26,864 nt of DNA, from the NCBI GenBank assembly GCA_048421225.1, contig DBFNRV010000081.1, forward strand, positions 1 through 26,864. Reading direction: 5' to 3'. The notes beneath the pieces were generated by a model, which worked only from the letters and a program-made list of their open reading frames with translations, was not told the origin of the DNA and ran no database searches. Source of the DNA: UMGS946 sp048421225. GTDB lineage: Bacteria; Bacillota; Clostridia; Christensenellales; CAG-138. A program made the translations under genes and the position numbers. Positions 1 through 7,249 of this stretch are shown piece after piece (within the stretch, counting starts at the first letter, position 1; the number at the start of each line of letters is the position of its first letter).

Positions 1-19
1 TGCAAGGGGATATATGTAG

Positions 20-529
20 ATGAATTTGAAATTAGTAAAAATGAATAATTTATATAGATTACAGTTAAACGATATGATGGATGAATGGTATGCGACAGGA
101 GAAAAAATCATTCCATATGCAATTAGAAAGGTAGATTATCATGACTTCGCAAGTTATGTAGCCAGTTTGGAAGTAACAGATGATAATGGACCGCTTGTCC
201 CAGACTCTACGTTCTTTTGTCTTGATGTTGAACGTAATATATTTGTTGGAGCAGTAAATATCAGACATCATTTAAATGAAAAGCTTTTGCTAAATGGTGG
301 ACATATTGGAGTGGGGGTTCGTCCCTCAGAAAGAAGAAAGGGAATAGCTTCTCAAATGATTGGCTTGGCACTTCAAGAATGCAAAAAGCTTGGAATACAT
401 AAGATATTAATGGTTTGCGATAAAGAAAATATTGGGTCAGCTAAGAGTATCATTAACAATGGTGGTGTTTTGGAGGATGAGGTTACAGTTGATGGGATTG
501 TTGAGCAACGATATTGGATAGAGCGTTAA
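20..529 (+). CDS. GNAT-family N-acetyltransferase
   Basis: Predicted 169-residue acetyl-CoA-dependent N-acetyltransferase; substrate unknown. The fold is recognised from the segment around residues 93-112 (GGHIGVGVRPSERRKGIA), which matches the GNAT motif A acetyl-CoA pyrophosphate-binding loop (R/Q-x-x-G-x-G/A), followed by a helix and a motif B region near CDKENIGSAKSIINNGG. Length is typical of single-domain GNATs. The ATG has an AAGGGG ribosome site about 10 bases upstream. The gene is clearly AT-richer than everything downstream and uses AAA, ATT and GGA freely, which suggests a different origin or recent acquisition. It sits alone at the window edge, so its upstream context is unseen. 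Family call is firm; the acceptor cannot be named. Confidence 0.85.
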   Translation: MNLKLVKMNNLYRLQLNDMMDEWYATGEKIIPYAIRKVDYHDFASYVASLEVTDDNGPLVPDSTFFCLDVERNIFVGAVNIRHHLNEKLLLNGGHIGVGVRPSERRKGIASQMIGLALQECKKLGIHKILMVCDKENIGSAKSIINNGGVLEDEVTVDGIVEQRYWIER

Positions 530-842
530 ATCCTGTTAGTCCGTAAAATTGTGGCATTTTCACAGAAGATAGCAGAGTCAGCCGCCCTTGCCAATAATAG
601 AATGAGCGGTTACGCTGTCATGGGTAAATCCGTCTGCCTTTGCTATTTAGTCATTAGGTGGCGCGAGTATATAAACGGATTACGCTTTCTATTATTATGA
701 TAATTCCCTTATAACCGCTTATATTTATTTATATAGCCGTATAAAATTCGAACATTAATTGGGCGCCAAAATGTCAAAACTTGCGGTAATTTCAAAGGGT
801 ATAATATGTGAAAAATTCAACAATTACGCGGTTTAAGCGGGT
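530..842 (+). other. Gap after the GNAT gene with a short in-frame open extension
   Basis: No recognisable gene. The frame of the GNAT gene stays open after its TAA from 530 to a TGA at 698-700. The translation includes AESAALANNRMSGYAVMGKS, which looks protein-like but which I do not recognise. A GTG at 551 could start a 49-residue product, but there is no convincing ribosome site. The rest, about 700-842, is AT-rich with no clear hairpin terminator. It may be the remnant of a disrupted gene or simple non-coding DNA. Confidence 0.3.
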
Positions 843-871
843 TTGGTTTTGAAACTTTTCTATAATATAAT
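843..871 (+). promoter_or_regulatory. Promoter of the LytTR-DUF3021 operon
   Basis: TTGGTT (843-848), 17-base spacer, TATAAT (866-871), consistent with a vegetative sigma-A promoter. Transcription would start near 878, leaving a leader of about 110 bases. Two GTT-centred words (896-901 and 925-930) lie in that leader and could be LytTR contact sites, but their spacing is not the usual one, so that part is speculative. Confidence 0.55.
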
Positions 872-991
872 CATATATCAGTCTTGAATGCCTGTGCAGT
901 TTGCCACCTATGATAAAAGGATGACCAGTTATGGGTGAACGGTGGAAATCAAAACGCATCTTTCTTATACTGATTGCAAGGAGGTGATGTA

Positions 992-1432
992 ATGCAGATT
1001 GAAGTCAAGATCGATACGGCCTGCAGCGAGCCAAAGATCGTAATCGTTACCGATAAGATGACCGGCGAAATCAATGAGGTACTGAAAAAGCTGTCCGAAA
1101 CCGCTCCGCATATTATCGTAGGCTTTCATGCCGATACGGCTCAACCGCTCGAACAATCCCAGATATACCGCGTTTTTGCATCTGCGGGAAAGGTCTATGC
1201 CGTAACCGACGAAGGCGAATACCAGCTGCGGTTAAGATTATACGAGGTGGAGAACAGGCTGGATAAGAGCAGCTTTGTGCGTATATCAAACTCGGAAATA
1301 ATCAACCTGAGAAGGGTTAAAGGCTTTGATATAAGCCTTTCCGGAACGATCTGCGTCCATCTAACAAATGGAATGGTTACGTATGTATCTAGGCGCTATG
1401 TCTCAAGAATCAAACAAGTATTAGGAATATGA
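992..1432 (+). CDS. LytTR-domain transcriptional regulator
   Basis: A 146-residue DNA-binding protein with a C-terminal LytTR domain (about residues 45-145) and no receiver domain. Diagnostic stretches are the VYAVTDEGEYQLRLRLYEVE strand/helix region and FVRISNSEIINLRRVKGFD, followed by a terminal RRYVSRIKQVLGI that matches the family's usual FPVSRRYxxxLK ending. The start is the ATG at 992, chosen over an upstream in-frame TTG at 974 because AAGGAGGTG (979-987) lies at ideal spacing. Small LytTR proteins of this kind are typically paired with a DUF3021 membrane protein, as here, and are thought to act as a regulator/membrane-partner pair that often controls its own operon. The signal and targets are unknown. 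Confidence 0.88.
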   Translation: MQIEVKIDTACSEPKIVIVTDKMTGEINEVLKKLSETAPHIIVGFHADTAQPLEQSQIYRVFASAGKVYAVTDEGEYQLRLRLYEVENRLDKSSFVRISNSEIINLRRVKGFDISLSGTICVHLTNGMVTYVSRRYVSRIKQVLGI

Positions 1433-1442
1433 GGTGAACGGT

Positions 1443-1898
1443 ATGAGAAAAAAGGTATTGTCCAGGTGTATTTTAGGGGCGCCATTGGGATTGGCGCTGA
1501 GCTATATGATAACGGTCGTCATTTCGCTGACGCTTAACGACGGCAATTATTATGCCGTGGTGCCTGAACTGATAATGGATTGCGGCAGTGAAATAGGAGC
1601 CGTGCTGTTGCAGACGGCTTTATCGCTTATTTATGGCGCCGCATGGGCGGGCGCTTCAACAATTTGGGATATAGAGGAATGGAGTATATTAAGGCAAACC
1701 GCGATTCATCTGGGGGTATGCTCCATTGCAACGTTTCCAATCGCGTACTTTACCCGATGGATGAGCCATGACCTGAAAGGAATATTGACATATTTTGGCC
1801 TCTTCCTCTGCATTTACGTTATAATATGGTTGATTCAGTATTCGGCGCTGAGAAGGCGGGTTAAACGGATTAATGAAAAAATAAATGATAGGCGGTAG
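1443..1898 (+). CDS. DUF3021 family membrane protein
   Basis: A 151-residue integral membrane protein with about four hydrophobic segments (residues roughly 9-30, 45-68, 80-102, 110-132) and a basic C-terminal tail rich in Arg and Lys. Composition, size and position directly after a LytTR regulator match DUF3021. The start is the ATG at 1443, with GAGGTG (1431-1436) overlapping the stop of the preceding gene; an in-frame GTG at 1434 lies inside that ribosome site and is unlikely. The ten-base spacing implies translational coupling. By analogy with other LytTR/DUF3021 pairs it probably modulates the regulator from the membrane, but no biochemical function is established. Confidence 0.82.
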   Translation: MRKKVLSRCILGAPLGLALSYMITVVISLTLNDGNYYAVVPELIMDCGSEIGAVLLQTALSLIYGAAWAGASTIWDIEEWSILRQTAIHLGVCSIATFPIAYFTRWMSHDLKGILTYFGLFLCIYVIIWLIQYSALRRRVKRINEKINDRR

Positions 1899-1941
1899 CC
1901 GCCCAATAAAAGCTGCTGGGACTGGGGAGCATTCTGGACTT

Positions 1942-1978
1942 AAAGGCTGCTGGCGCACAAAACACGCCGGCCTTTTTT
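1942..1978 (+). terminator. Intrinsic terminator after the LytTR-DUF3021 operon
   Basis: AAAGGC (1942-1947) pairs with GCCTTT (1970-1975), and GGCG (1952-1955) pairs with CGCC (1965-1968). The hairpin has a small bulge and is followed by a run of T to 1978. It lies 44 bases after the DUF3021 stop. Confidence 0.75.
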
Positions 1979-2097
1979 GATGCTAAGGCATACTAATGTT
2001 GAGGGGATTATTACTTGCTGCTGCAATAGAATAATTTCGGTTGTACATTCAATAAAGCACGGAATGGCTCGGATGGCCTTGATCTTATGAATGCGCC

Positions 2098-2126
2098 TTG
2101 CCTGATTCCTGGATAAGGGGTATACT
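2098..2126 (+). promoter_or_regulatory. Promoter of the Nudix gene
   Basis: TTGCCT (2098-2103), 17-base spacer, TATACT (2121-2126). The predicted start near 2133 gives a leader of about 30 bases to the GTG start codon. Confidence 0.6.
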
Positions 2127-2161
2127 TTTATATATTGACTTAAGAACAGGGGAATAGTTTT

Positions 2162-2680
2162 GTGACCGTTTTAAATAGATTATTTGACAGGAAAAAGCCC
2201 GGCATAAACTATGGCAAGCGCACAGGGATATATATTATTGCATTTGATGATAATGGCAAAATTCCCGTGGCCAAAACAACCAGGGGCTATTTCCTGTTAG
2301 GCGGAGGATTGGAGCGGGGAGAATCCCATATTGACTGCGTCAAGCGTGAGTGTATGGAAGAGGCCGGAGTAAACGTAAGAATAGGGGATCTTATATGCCG
2401 CTCAGAAAGGTATCATTATGCGGTGCGTTTTAAGCGTCACATGCATAGCATATCTTATTTTTATTTTGGAGAGATATTGGACAAGGTAGCCGAGCCCACG
2501 GAAACAAACCACGAGCTTGTGTGGCTTAACGCTGACGACTGCTATGATAAGCTGTTTTTAGCGCATCAGAAGTGGGCGGTTAGCGTGGCTGTCGAAAAAT
2601 ACAGGGAAGGGATGAGCGGGTGCCTACGGAAAAACGGCGTCGGATTAGCTACGGGCCAATCGGATATAGATTTTGATTGA
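2162..2680 (+). CDS. Nudix hydrolase
   Basis: A 172-residue hydrolase of nucleoside-diphosphate-linked compounds; the actual substrate cannot be read from sequence. A complete Nudix box spans about residues 42-64: G, five residues, E, seven residues, then RECMEEAGV, keeping every Mg2+-binding glutamate of the consensus (Gx5Ex7REUxEExGU). The following strand region (YHYAVRFKRHMHSISYFYFG) is typical of the fold. The start is a GTG at 2162 with AGGGGA eight bases upstream; no in-frame ATG precedes the Nudix box. It is monocistronic between its own promoter and the terminator near 2796. The last 20 or so residues extend past the usual core and are unassigned. Confidence 0.9.
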   Translation: MTVLNRLFDRKKPGINYGKRTGIYIIAFDDNGKIPVAKTTRGYFLLGGGLERGESHIDCVKRECMEEAGVNVRIGDLICRSERYHYAVRFKRHMHSISYFYFGEILDKVAEPTETNHELVWLNADDCYDKLFLAHQKWAVSVAVEKYREGMSGCLRKNGVGLATGQSDIDFD

Positions 2681-2795
2681 ATAAAAAACAGCACGACTGC
2701 CGAAGGTTAGTAAAGGTCTATACTTCATTTCATATTATATAAAAAAATAACTTTGGCAAAAATATTTGGACGCCGTTAGTAATATGAAATCAAAA

Positions 2796-2821
2796 AGCCA
2801 CAGGCGAACTCTCCTGTGGCT
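2796..2821. terminator. Bidirectional intrinsic terminator
   Basis: A perfect nine-base stem, AGCCACAGG (2796-2804) with CCTGTGGCT (2813-2821), and an eight-base loop. Read on the minus strand it ends in a T run, so it mainly serves the cell-wall hydrolase gene; on the plus strand a shorter TTT follows the Nudix gene. Confidence 0.85.
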
Positions 2822-2845
2822 TTAAAATGCCTGATCGTATTTAGT

Positions 2846-4648
2846 TTAGAATATCCTGTATGCGCATAGGAAGTATCTCTGCCAGTAGTTGGTGGTATGA
2901 CTGCGTTCCACCACCTTGCCAAGGCTATTTGAAGCGTCGATCATGCGTCCGCCGCCGAGCGCTATGCCAACATGCCCCTGACTGGACGACATCCTGAATA
3001 CCAGTATGTCGCCGCGTTTTACATCGTTCATAGACGATATACGCCTGTAATGGGTCACGCTTCTCCAACCATACGAGGTCAGATAAGGCTGTGATACGCC
3101 GGCCTTGTTAAGGCACCAATACACAAACCCTGAGCAGTCGAAGGTATCTGGGCCTTTTCCGCCCCTTACGTAGCGGCTTCCAAGCTTAGTCTTGGCAACC
3201 TTTATCAGCTGCTCTACGCTTGAAGTGGTGCTGGAGTCGCCTCCACCGCTGCCCCCGCCATTGCCGTTGCCGTTGCCGTTGCCTCCGCTGCTGCTGCCGC
3301 CCCCGACCTGATATCCGGAGCTGGGCCCCTTTACATTATCGCCAGTCAGTACCTTCATGCTCTGGCGCCCGACCTTGCCGTCAACCGAGAGCCCGTTTCT
3401 GCGCTGGAATTCCTTTACCGCGTATTCCGTAACCGAACCGTAGTATCCTGTACATGAGCTCTCATGGAGATAACCCCATTTTTTTAACAGGCGCTGGACG
3501 TTCTCTACGTCGTCGCCGCTCATGCCTATCATTAGGGCGTTTGCCTGGGCGTCGCCCGAAAGGAGCAGTTTCTTTGTCTTAGGCCCCAGATAACCGTCGG
3601 GGATCAGTCCGTTGCGCTCCTGAAAGCGTTTTACAGCCGCTACAGTGTCGTTTCCATACGTTCCGTCCGGATCCGTCGTCAGATATCCCAAACGTTTGAG
3701 TATTTCCTGATACTGTTTAACTTCGGGGCTTTGGGTGCCGTATGAAAGCGCGTTTGCCTTGGCGTTTTCGCTGTAAAGCGCCTCCCTGGTTTCGGACCCT
3801 ACCTTGCCGTCAACAGTAAGATTGTTCTTTTCCTGGAACTTTTTGACCGCCGCTTCGGTATCACTGCCAAAATGACCCGTTACAGCACTGATATAGTCGA
3901 GTTCATAAAGCCTTTCCTGAAGCTCCTTTACGTCCGTTCCTTCGTCGCCTAAGCTCACCATGTAGGTTTTAGCGCTTGAACTCATCAATAGATCATATGT
4001 GGTTTTGTCAATCACTCCGGTGATTTCAAGACCATGCCTGCGCTGGAACACCTTTATCGCTTCCTCCGTCTGCGGACCGAAGTAATCGGTGGGTTCGTCG
4101 GAGTCCATATAGAATAGTCCCATGAGCCTGAGCTGGATTTCCATTATATCGTCGTCATGTTCGCCTTTTGTAAACACAATCGGGACAGGGGTAGGCGTTG
4201 GCGCTGTAGTAGGCTCCGCTGTAGGCGTTGCTTGAGGGGGCTCCTCAGTTTCGCTATCGCCGGAAACTTCAGACGATGGTATTGTCTCTGAGCTGTCCAG
4301 CGCTGAGGGCGTTTGCACCATTTTAGGATCAGGTGTGATATTGAGTACGGCGGCGGATCCATTTTCCGCTCCGCCCGCATCGTTGGATGACTGCTGGTCC
4401 GCCGGCGGCATCAGAGCAAGCGCTATCGGAGTGGCTATTACAATTACCAGCGCTATGCATAACGACGCGCGGAGCAGAGGCTTGAGCTTAACAAACCATG
4501 ATCCCATTCTGACAAATCCGCCGCGCAATGTTGCAAATAATCCGCCGTTTGAAGCCAAGCCGTTCTTTCTAGCTATAAAAAACTGTTTAATCCCATTAAT
4601 GGATCTTTTTATACGGCGGGTAAATCCCTTGTTACCGTCCTTATCCAT
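2846..4648 (-). CDS. Peptidoglycan-binding, NlpC/P60 cell-wall hydrolase
   Basis: A 600-residue membrane-anchored or secreted hydrolase that should cleave peptide stems of peptidoglycan. Order: basic cytoplasmic N-terminus (1-57), one membrane segment (about 58-80), a Ser/Thr/Pro-rich linker (85-155, ending PTPTP repeats), four PG_binding_1 repeats (about 160-223, 230-293, 302-366, 374-437, each with an AVKxFQxxxGL-type helix), a Gly/Ser/Asn spacer (448-475), and an NlpC/P60 domain (477-600). Cys505 in DTFDCSGFVYWC and His559 in QGHVGIALGGG are the nucleophile and base. The usual third His position is Asp571 (MIDASNS). The ATG has GAGGTAAC upstream. The gene is monocistronic. Confidence 0.93.
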   Translation of the reverse strand: MDKDGNKGFTRRIKRSINGIKQFFIARKNGLASNGGLFATLRGGFVRMGSWFVKLKPLLRASLCIALVIVIATPIALALMPPADQQSSNDAGGAENGSAAVLNITPDPKMVQTPSALDSSETIPSSEVSGDSETEEPPQATPTAEPTTAPTPTPVPIVFTKGEHDDDIMEIQLRLMGLFYMDSDEPTDYFGPQTEEAIKVFQRRHGLEITGVIDKTTYDLLMSSSAKTYMVSLGDEGTDVKELQERLYELDYISAVTGHFGSDTEAAVKKFQEKNNLTVDGKVGSETREALYSENAKANALSYGTQSPEVKQYQEILKRLGYLTTDPDGTYGNDTVAAVKRFQERNGLIPDGYLGPKTKKLLLSGDAQANALMIGMSGDDVENVQRLLKKWGYLHESSCTGYYGSVTEYAVKEFQRRNGLSVDGKVGRQSMKVLTGDNVKGPSSGYQVGGGSSSGGNGNGNGNGGGSGGGDSSTTSSVEQLIKVAKTKLGSRYVRGGKGPDTFDCSGFVYWCLNKAGVSQPYLTSYGWRSVTHYRRISSMNDVKRGDILVFRMSSSQGHVGIALGGGRMIDASNSLGKVVERSHTTNYWQRYFLCAYRIF

Positions 4649-4698
4649 CTTAAGTTACCTCGCAAAATCTTATTAGGCATATAACCTTATTGCGGTTT

Positions 4699-4704
4699 AT
4701 TATA
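4699..4704 (-). promoter_or_regulatory. Extended -10 promoter of the cell-wall hydrolase gene
   Basis: On the minus strand TGCTATAAT forms an extended -10 element (TATAAT at 4699-4704). No good -35 hexamer is seen at 17 bases, which is tolerated with an extended -10. Transcription would start near 4692, about 45 bases before the ATG. Confidence 0.5.
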
Positions 4705-4893
4705 GCACACTTCAACCAATAGAAAATTAACAAACCGTAAACTCTGGGCGTTTCAGCCGCAAAATATACGTATTTTCAGCATAAAAACGAATAATATGCA
4801 AAATATGGTTTTTAAATGTTACAAACAATTAATTAAATGTAAAGAATAATTGGCTTCATATTTTAAGATCTTAATAATTTCATAATAGGTATT

Positions 4894-5391
4894 TTATATT
4901 TTAACAAACTGCGTCTGGTTGCCGCAGTGAGCGATGAAGGAGAGCAGATCGGTTGTTTTAAGCGCTATTGAGGCGGTGCTTACCCCTGGATGTACGCTTA
5001 CCCTGCCTAGGGATTTTAGATCCTCATCAATCACGGCTATTATTTCATGGGTTTTATCATATATAAGACCGAGCGGCGTAACCGCGCCAGGGAGAAGCCG
5101 GAGTTTTTCATTTAACAGCCCGTCGTCAGCAAAGCTTAGCCTGGAACAGCCCAGCTGCCTGCTTATGGACGCTGTTTGAAATCGCTTTTGCGCGCCCATC
5201 ATTACCAGATAAAACTTGGATTTCTGCCTGTTCGTTAAAAACAGGTTTTTGCAGTGCTCAACGCCGGTCATGCGGTCCACTTCGCCGCATATCTCCATTG
5301 TTACCGTCGGCTTATGCTCAAAACGCTCATACTCTATCCCGAATGCGCGAAGCGCTTCGTAGATTGGCAGTTCTCTTGGGTCTATGGGCAT
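4894..5391 (-). CDS. prdX: YbaK/ProX-family aminoacyl-tRNA deacylase (PrdX type)
   Basis: A 165-residue free-standing editing protein of the YbaK/ProX family. Members of this branch hydrolyse mischarged alanyl-tRNA(Pro). Recognised by the N-terminal EALRAFGIEYERFEHKPTVT segment, CKNLFLTNRQKSKFYLVMM with its conserved Lys residues, LSFADDGLL, and the PGAVTPLGLIYDK loop typical of ProX homologues; the C-terminus contains HPGVSTASIALKT, also conserved. Length is normal for PrdX. The ATG at 5391 is preceded by GGGAGG at good spacing, 19 bases after the rlmH stop, so it is the last gene of the walJ–protease–rlmH–prdX operon. Substrate preference is inferred from family only. Confidence 0.88.
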   Translation of the reverse strand: MPIDPRELPIYEALRAFGIEYERFEHKPTVTMEICGEVDRMTGVEHCKNLFLTNRQKSKFYLVMMGAQKRFQTASISRQLGCSRLSFADDGLLNEKLRLLPGAVTPLGLIYDKTHEIIAVIDEDLKSLGRVSVHPGVSTASIALKTTDLLSFIAHCGNQTQFVKI

Positions 5392-5410
5392 TTGGGCTTT
5401 CCTCCCAATT

Positions 5411-5890
5411 TTATTTGTGATACGGTTCGCCGTTTATTATCTTAAACGCCCTGTATACCTGCTCAAGCAGCATAATCCTGAACAGCTGATGGGTAAACGT
5501 CATATCCGAAAAGCTTACGCATAGGTTTGCCCTGGCTATAACTTCGCGGCTCAGTCCAAGCGAACCGCCGACAGCTATTGCAATACAGCTCCCGCCGTCG
5601 GACATTATCCTGTCAAGCCGCTTTGCAAAGGCTTCAGATGAAAACCTGCCGCCCCCTATATCCGCGGCGATTAAATACTCCGACGGCGACAAGCATCCGA
5701 GTATACGGCGTCCCTCGCGGTCGCATACCTGCCTTTTTTGGGCATCGGACAGGTTTTCGCCGGCCTTTTCATCGGGCAATTCCACTATCTCTACGGTGGA
5801 ATAACGCGAAAGCCGCTTTGTAAACTCCTTGACAGCGTCCCTGTAGAAACCCTCTTTAAGCTTGCCTATGCATATTATGCGTATTTTCAT
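5411..5890 (-). CDS. rlmH: 23S rRNA (pseudouridine1915-N3)-methyltransferase RlmH
   Basis: A 159-residue SPOUT-class methyltransferase that uses S-adenosylmethionine to methylate pseudouridine 1915 in helix 69 of 23S rRNA on assembled 70S ribosomes. It carries the full signature: N-terminal MKIRIICIGKLKEGFY, the cofactor loop AIAVGGSLGLS, then FSDMTFTHQLFRIMLLEQVYRAFKI and the terminal PYHK. The ATG at 5890 is chosen because it opens this conserved N-terminus and overlaps the stop of the upstream protease gene as ATGA (5887-5890), a hallmark of translational coupling; 31 further in-frame codons upstream lie inside the protease gene. Length is exactly that of known RlmH. Confidence 0.97.
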   Translation of the reverse strand: MKIRIICIGKLKEGFYRDAVKEFTKRLSRYSTVEIVELPDEKAGENLSDAQKRQVCDREGRRILGCLSPSEYLIAADIGGGRFSSEAFAKRLDRIMSDGGSCIAIAVGGSLGLSREVIARANLCVSFSDMTFTHQLFRIMLLEQVYRAFKIINGEPYHK

Positions 5891-7188
5891 GCGCCTAAAA
5901 AGCTGCTGGGAATAAACATCATCAAAAGCCCAATGAGATTTAGCAGCAAAAGGATTGCCCCTCCTATTCCCACCATTATCCACATCCCCGCGTTATCCGC
6001 CCCCCTTCTCGAAGTGGAGAGGACGGGCGGTTCGGAGGGCAGCAAGGCCCCAGCCTTATATACGGGCTTTATATCAAGTCTACTGTGTTCATCCGCTATG
6101 GTTTCTGATTTGCTCGTACTGCCGGCTTCAGGCGTTCCCTCAACCGGTTCTTCATATCCGTTAGCGGGGGTGCCGCATCCAAAGCCAGCGCTTACCCCCT
6201 TGTCCGAAGATACATTCGATGTGCTCGTCTGTTCATCCGAAGCTGTCGTGCTGACCGCGGCGTCGTCGCACGCGGAGCTGCCGTTTTGAGCAACACCCTC
6301 AATACAGCCGGATTTCGCGCACTCTACCGCGTTTTCGCCATTAAACCCAGGGATGTTATCCGCGCCGTATAAAGAGCTTTCGGAAACTGGTTTCATGGCG
6401 GCCCCTTCCCCAATTTTTCTAAACCTCGCCCTAAGCGGGAAGTATGACGCGGCGAAGATTGCTGCTCCAACCGCCACATACAGCAGATACGCGATAAGAT
6501 AGGACCCTGCGCTTATTGGGCTTGTTCCAAGGGCGGACGCGGGCAAGCTTGAAATGGTAAGGGAAATAAGGTTGTTCATGAAGTGGACTATCATGGCGGG
6601 ATAGACGGAGCGGGAGTCGTACGCCATCGCACCCATTATGTATGCTAGGAACATAAACGAAGGTATTGATATGGGCTGGGTATGCATAAGGGTAAAAAGA
6701 GCCGCTGTTAGCAAAATGGCCCGCCTGCGCCCAAGGCCGCGCCAAGAGTTGAGAAGCGCTCCCCTGAACAGCCATTCCTCGGTTACCGCGGGCACGACGC
6801 ATATAAGCAGTATGCTTGATATAATACTAACCCCACTCATCGGCGGGAGTTCTGAAGCAAGCGCTCCCGTATTTGCCCCCAGCGAGTCGGCGATAAGCAG
6901 CATAACGCCGTTTATTCCGGTGCTGATTAAAAAGGCGCCGATACCTATTATTACGCTTAACAGTATCGAAAGCGCCCCGATGCGGCGGTTCCCATACATG
7001 GAGGGATCGTTTCTCCGTATTATCAGCATGGCGGGTATGAAGATTGACCCGACCTGAATTAAAAGGGAGCTAAGCGCGTATGTCGACGTAATATTAGTAA
7101 GCGGTATATATGCAACAACACTGCTTGATACTATCATAAGGCATACCGATAATAAAAACATGCTGCCCGCTCGGTTCGATCTGTTCAT
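5887..7188 (-). CDS. CPBP family intramembrane glutamic endopeptidase (CAAX/Abi type)
   Basis: A 433-residue multi-pass membrane protein of the CPBP (CAAX protease and bacteriocin-processing) family. Catalytic motifs are intact: EEWLFR (Glu137-Arg142), FTLMH ending at His169, and HFMNN (His202, Asn206). About eight membrane helices lie in residues 10-250. An unusual C-terminal extension follows: residues about 265-395 are hydrophilic, Ser/Glu/Ala-rich and low complexity, then one last membrane segment (about 400-425). The ATG at 7188 is preferred over one five codons upstream because AAGGA (7195-7199) is well placed for it. It overlaps rlmH by four bases. Substrate unknown; it occupies the slot between walJ and rlmH where HtrA is found in some Firmicutes. 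Confidence 0.9.
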   Translation of the reverse strand: MNRSNRAGSMFLLSVCLMIVSSSVVAYIPLTNITSTYALSSLLIQVGSIFIPAMLIIRRNDPSMYGNRRIGALSILLSVIIGIGAFLISTGINGVMLLIADSLGANTGALASELPPMSGVSIISSILLICVVPAVTEEWLFRGALLNSWRGLGRRRAILLTAALFTLMHTQPISIPSFMFLAYIMGAMAYDSRSVYPAMIVHFMNNLISLTISSLPASALGTSPISAGSYLIAYLLYVAVGAAIFAASYFPLRARFRKIGEGAAMKPVSESSLYGADNIPGFNGENAVECAKSGCIEGVAQNGSSACDDAAVSTTASDEQTSTSNVSSDKGVSAGFGCGTPANGYEEPVEGTPEAGSTSKSETIADEHSRLDIKPVYKAGALLPSEPPVLSTSRRGADNAGMWIMVGIGGAILLLLNLIGLLMMFIPSSFLGA

Positions 7189-7249
7189 ATGTAATCCTTC
7201 CATTAAAAATTAAATGTTGAATATAAAAACAAGGGCTGGCACATGGCTT

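Noticed and set aside
5738..6289. 183-codon open frame on the plus strand
   Set aside because: It lies opposite rlmH and the CPBP protease tail, which have clear family motifs; its translation is low complexity and has no ribosome site.
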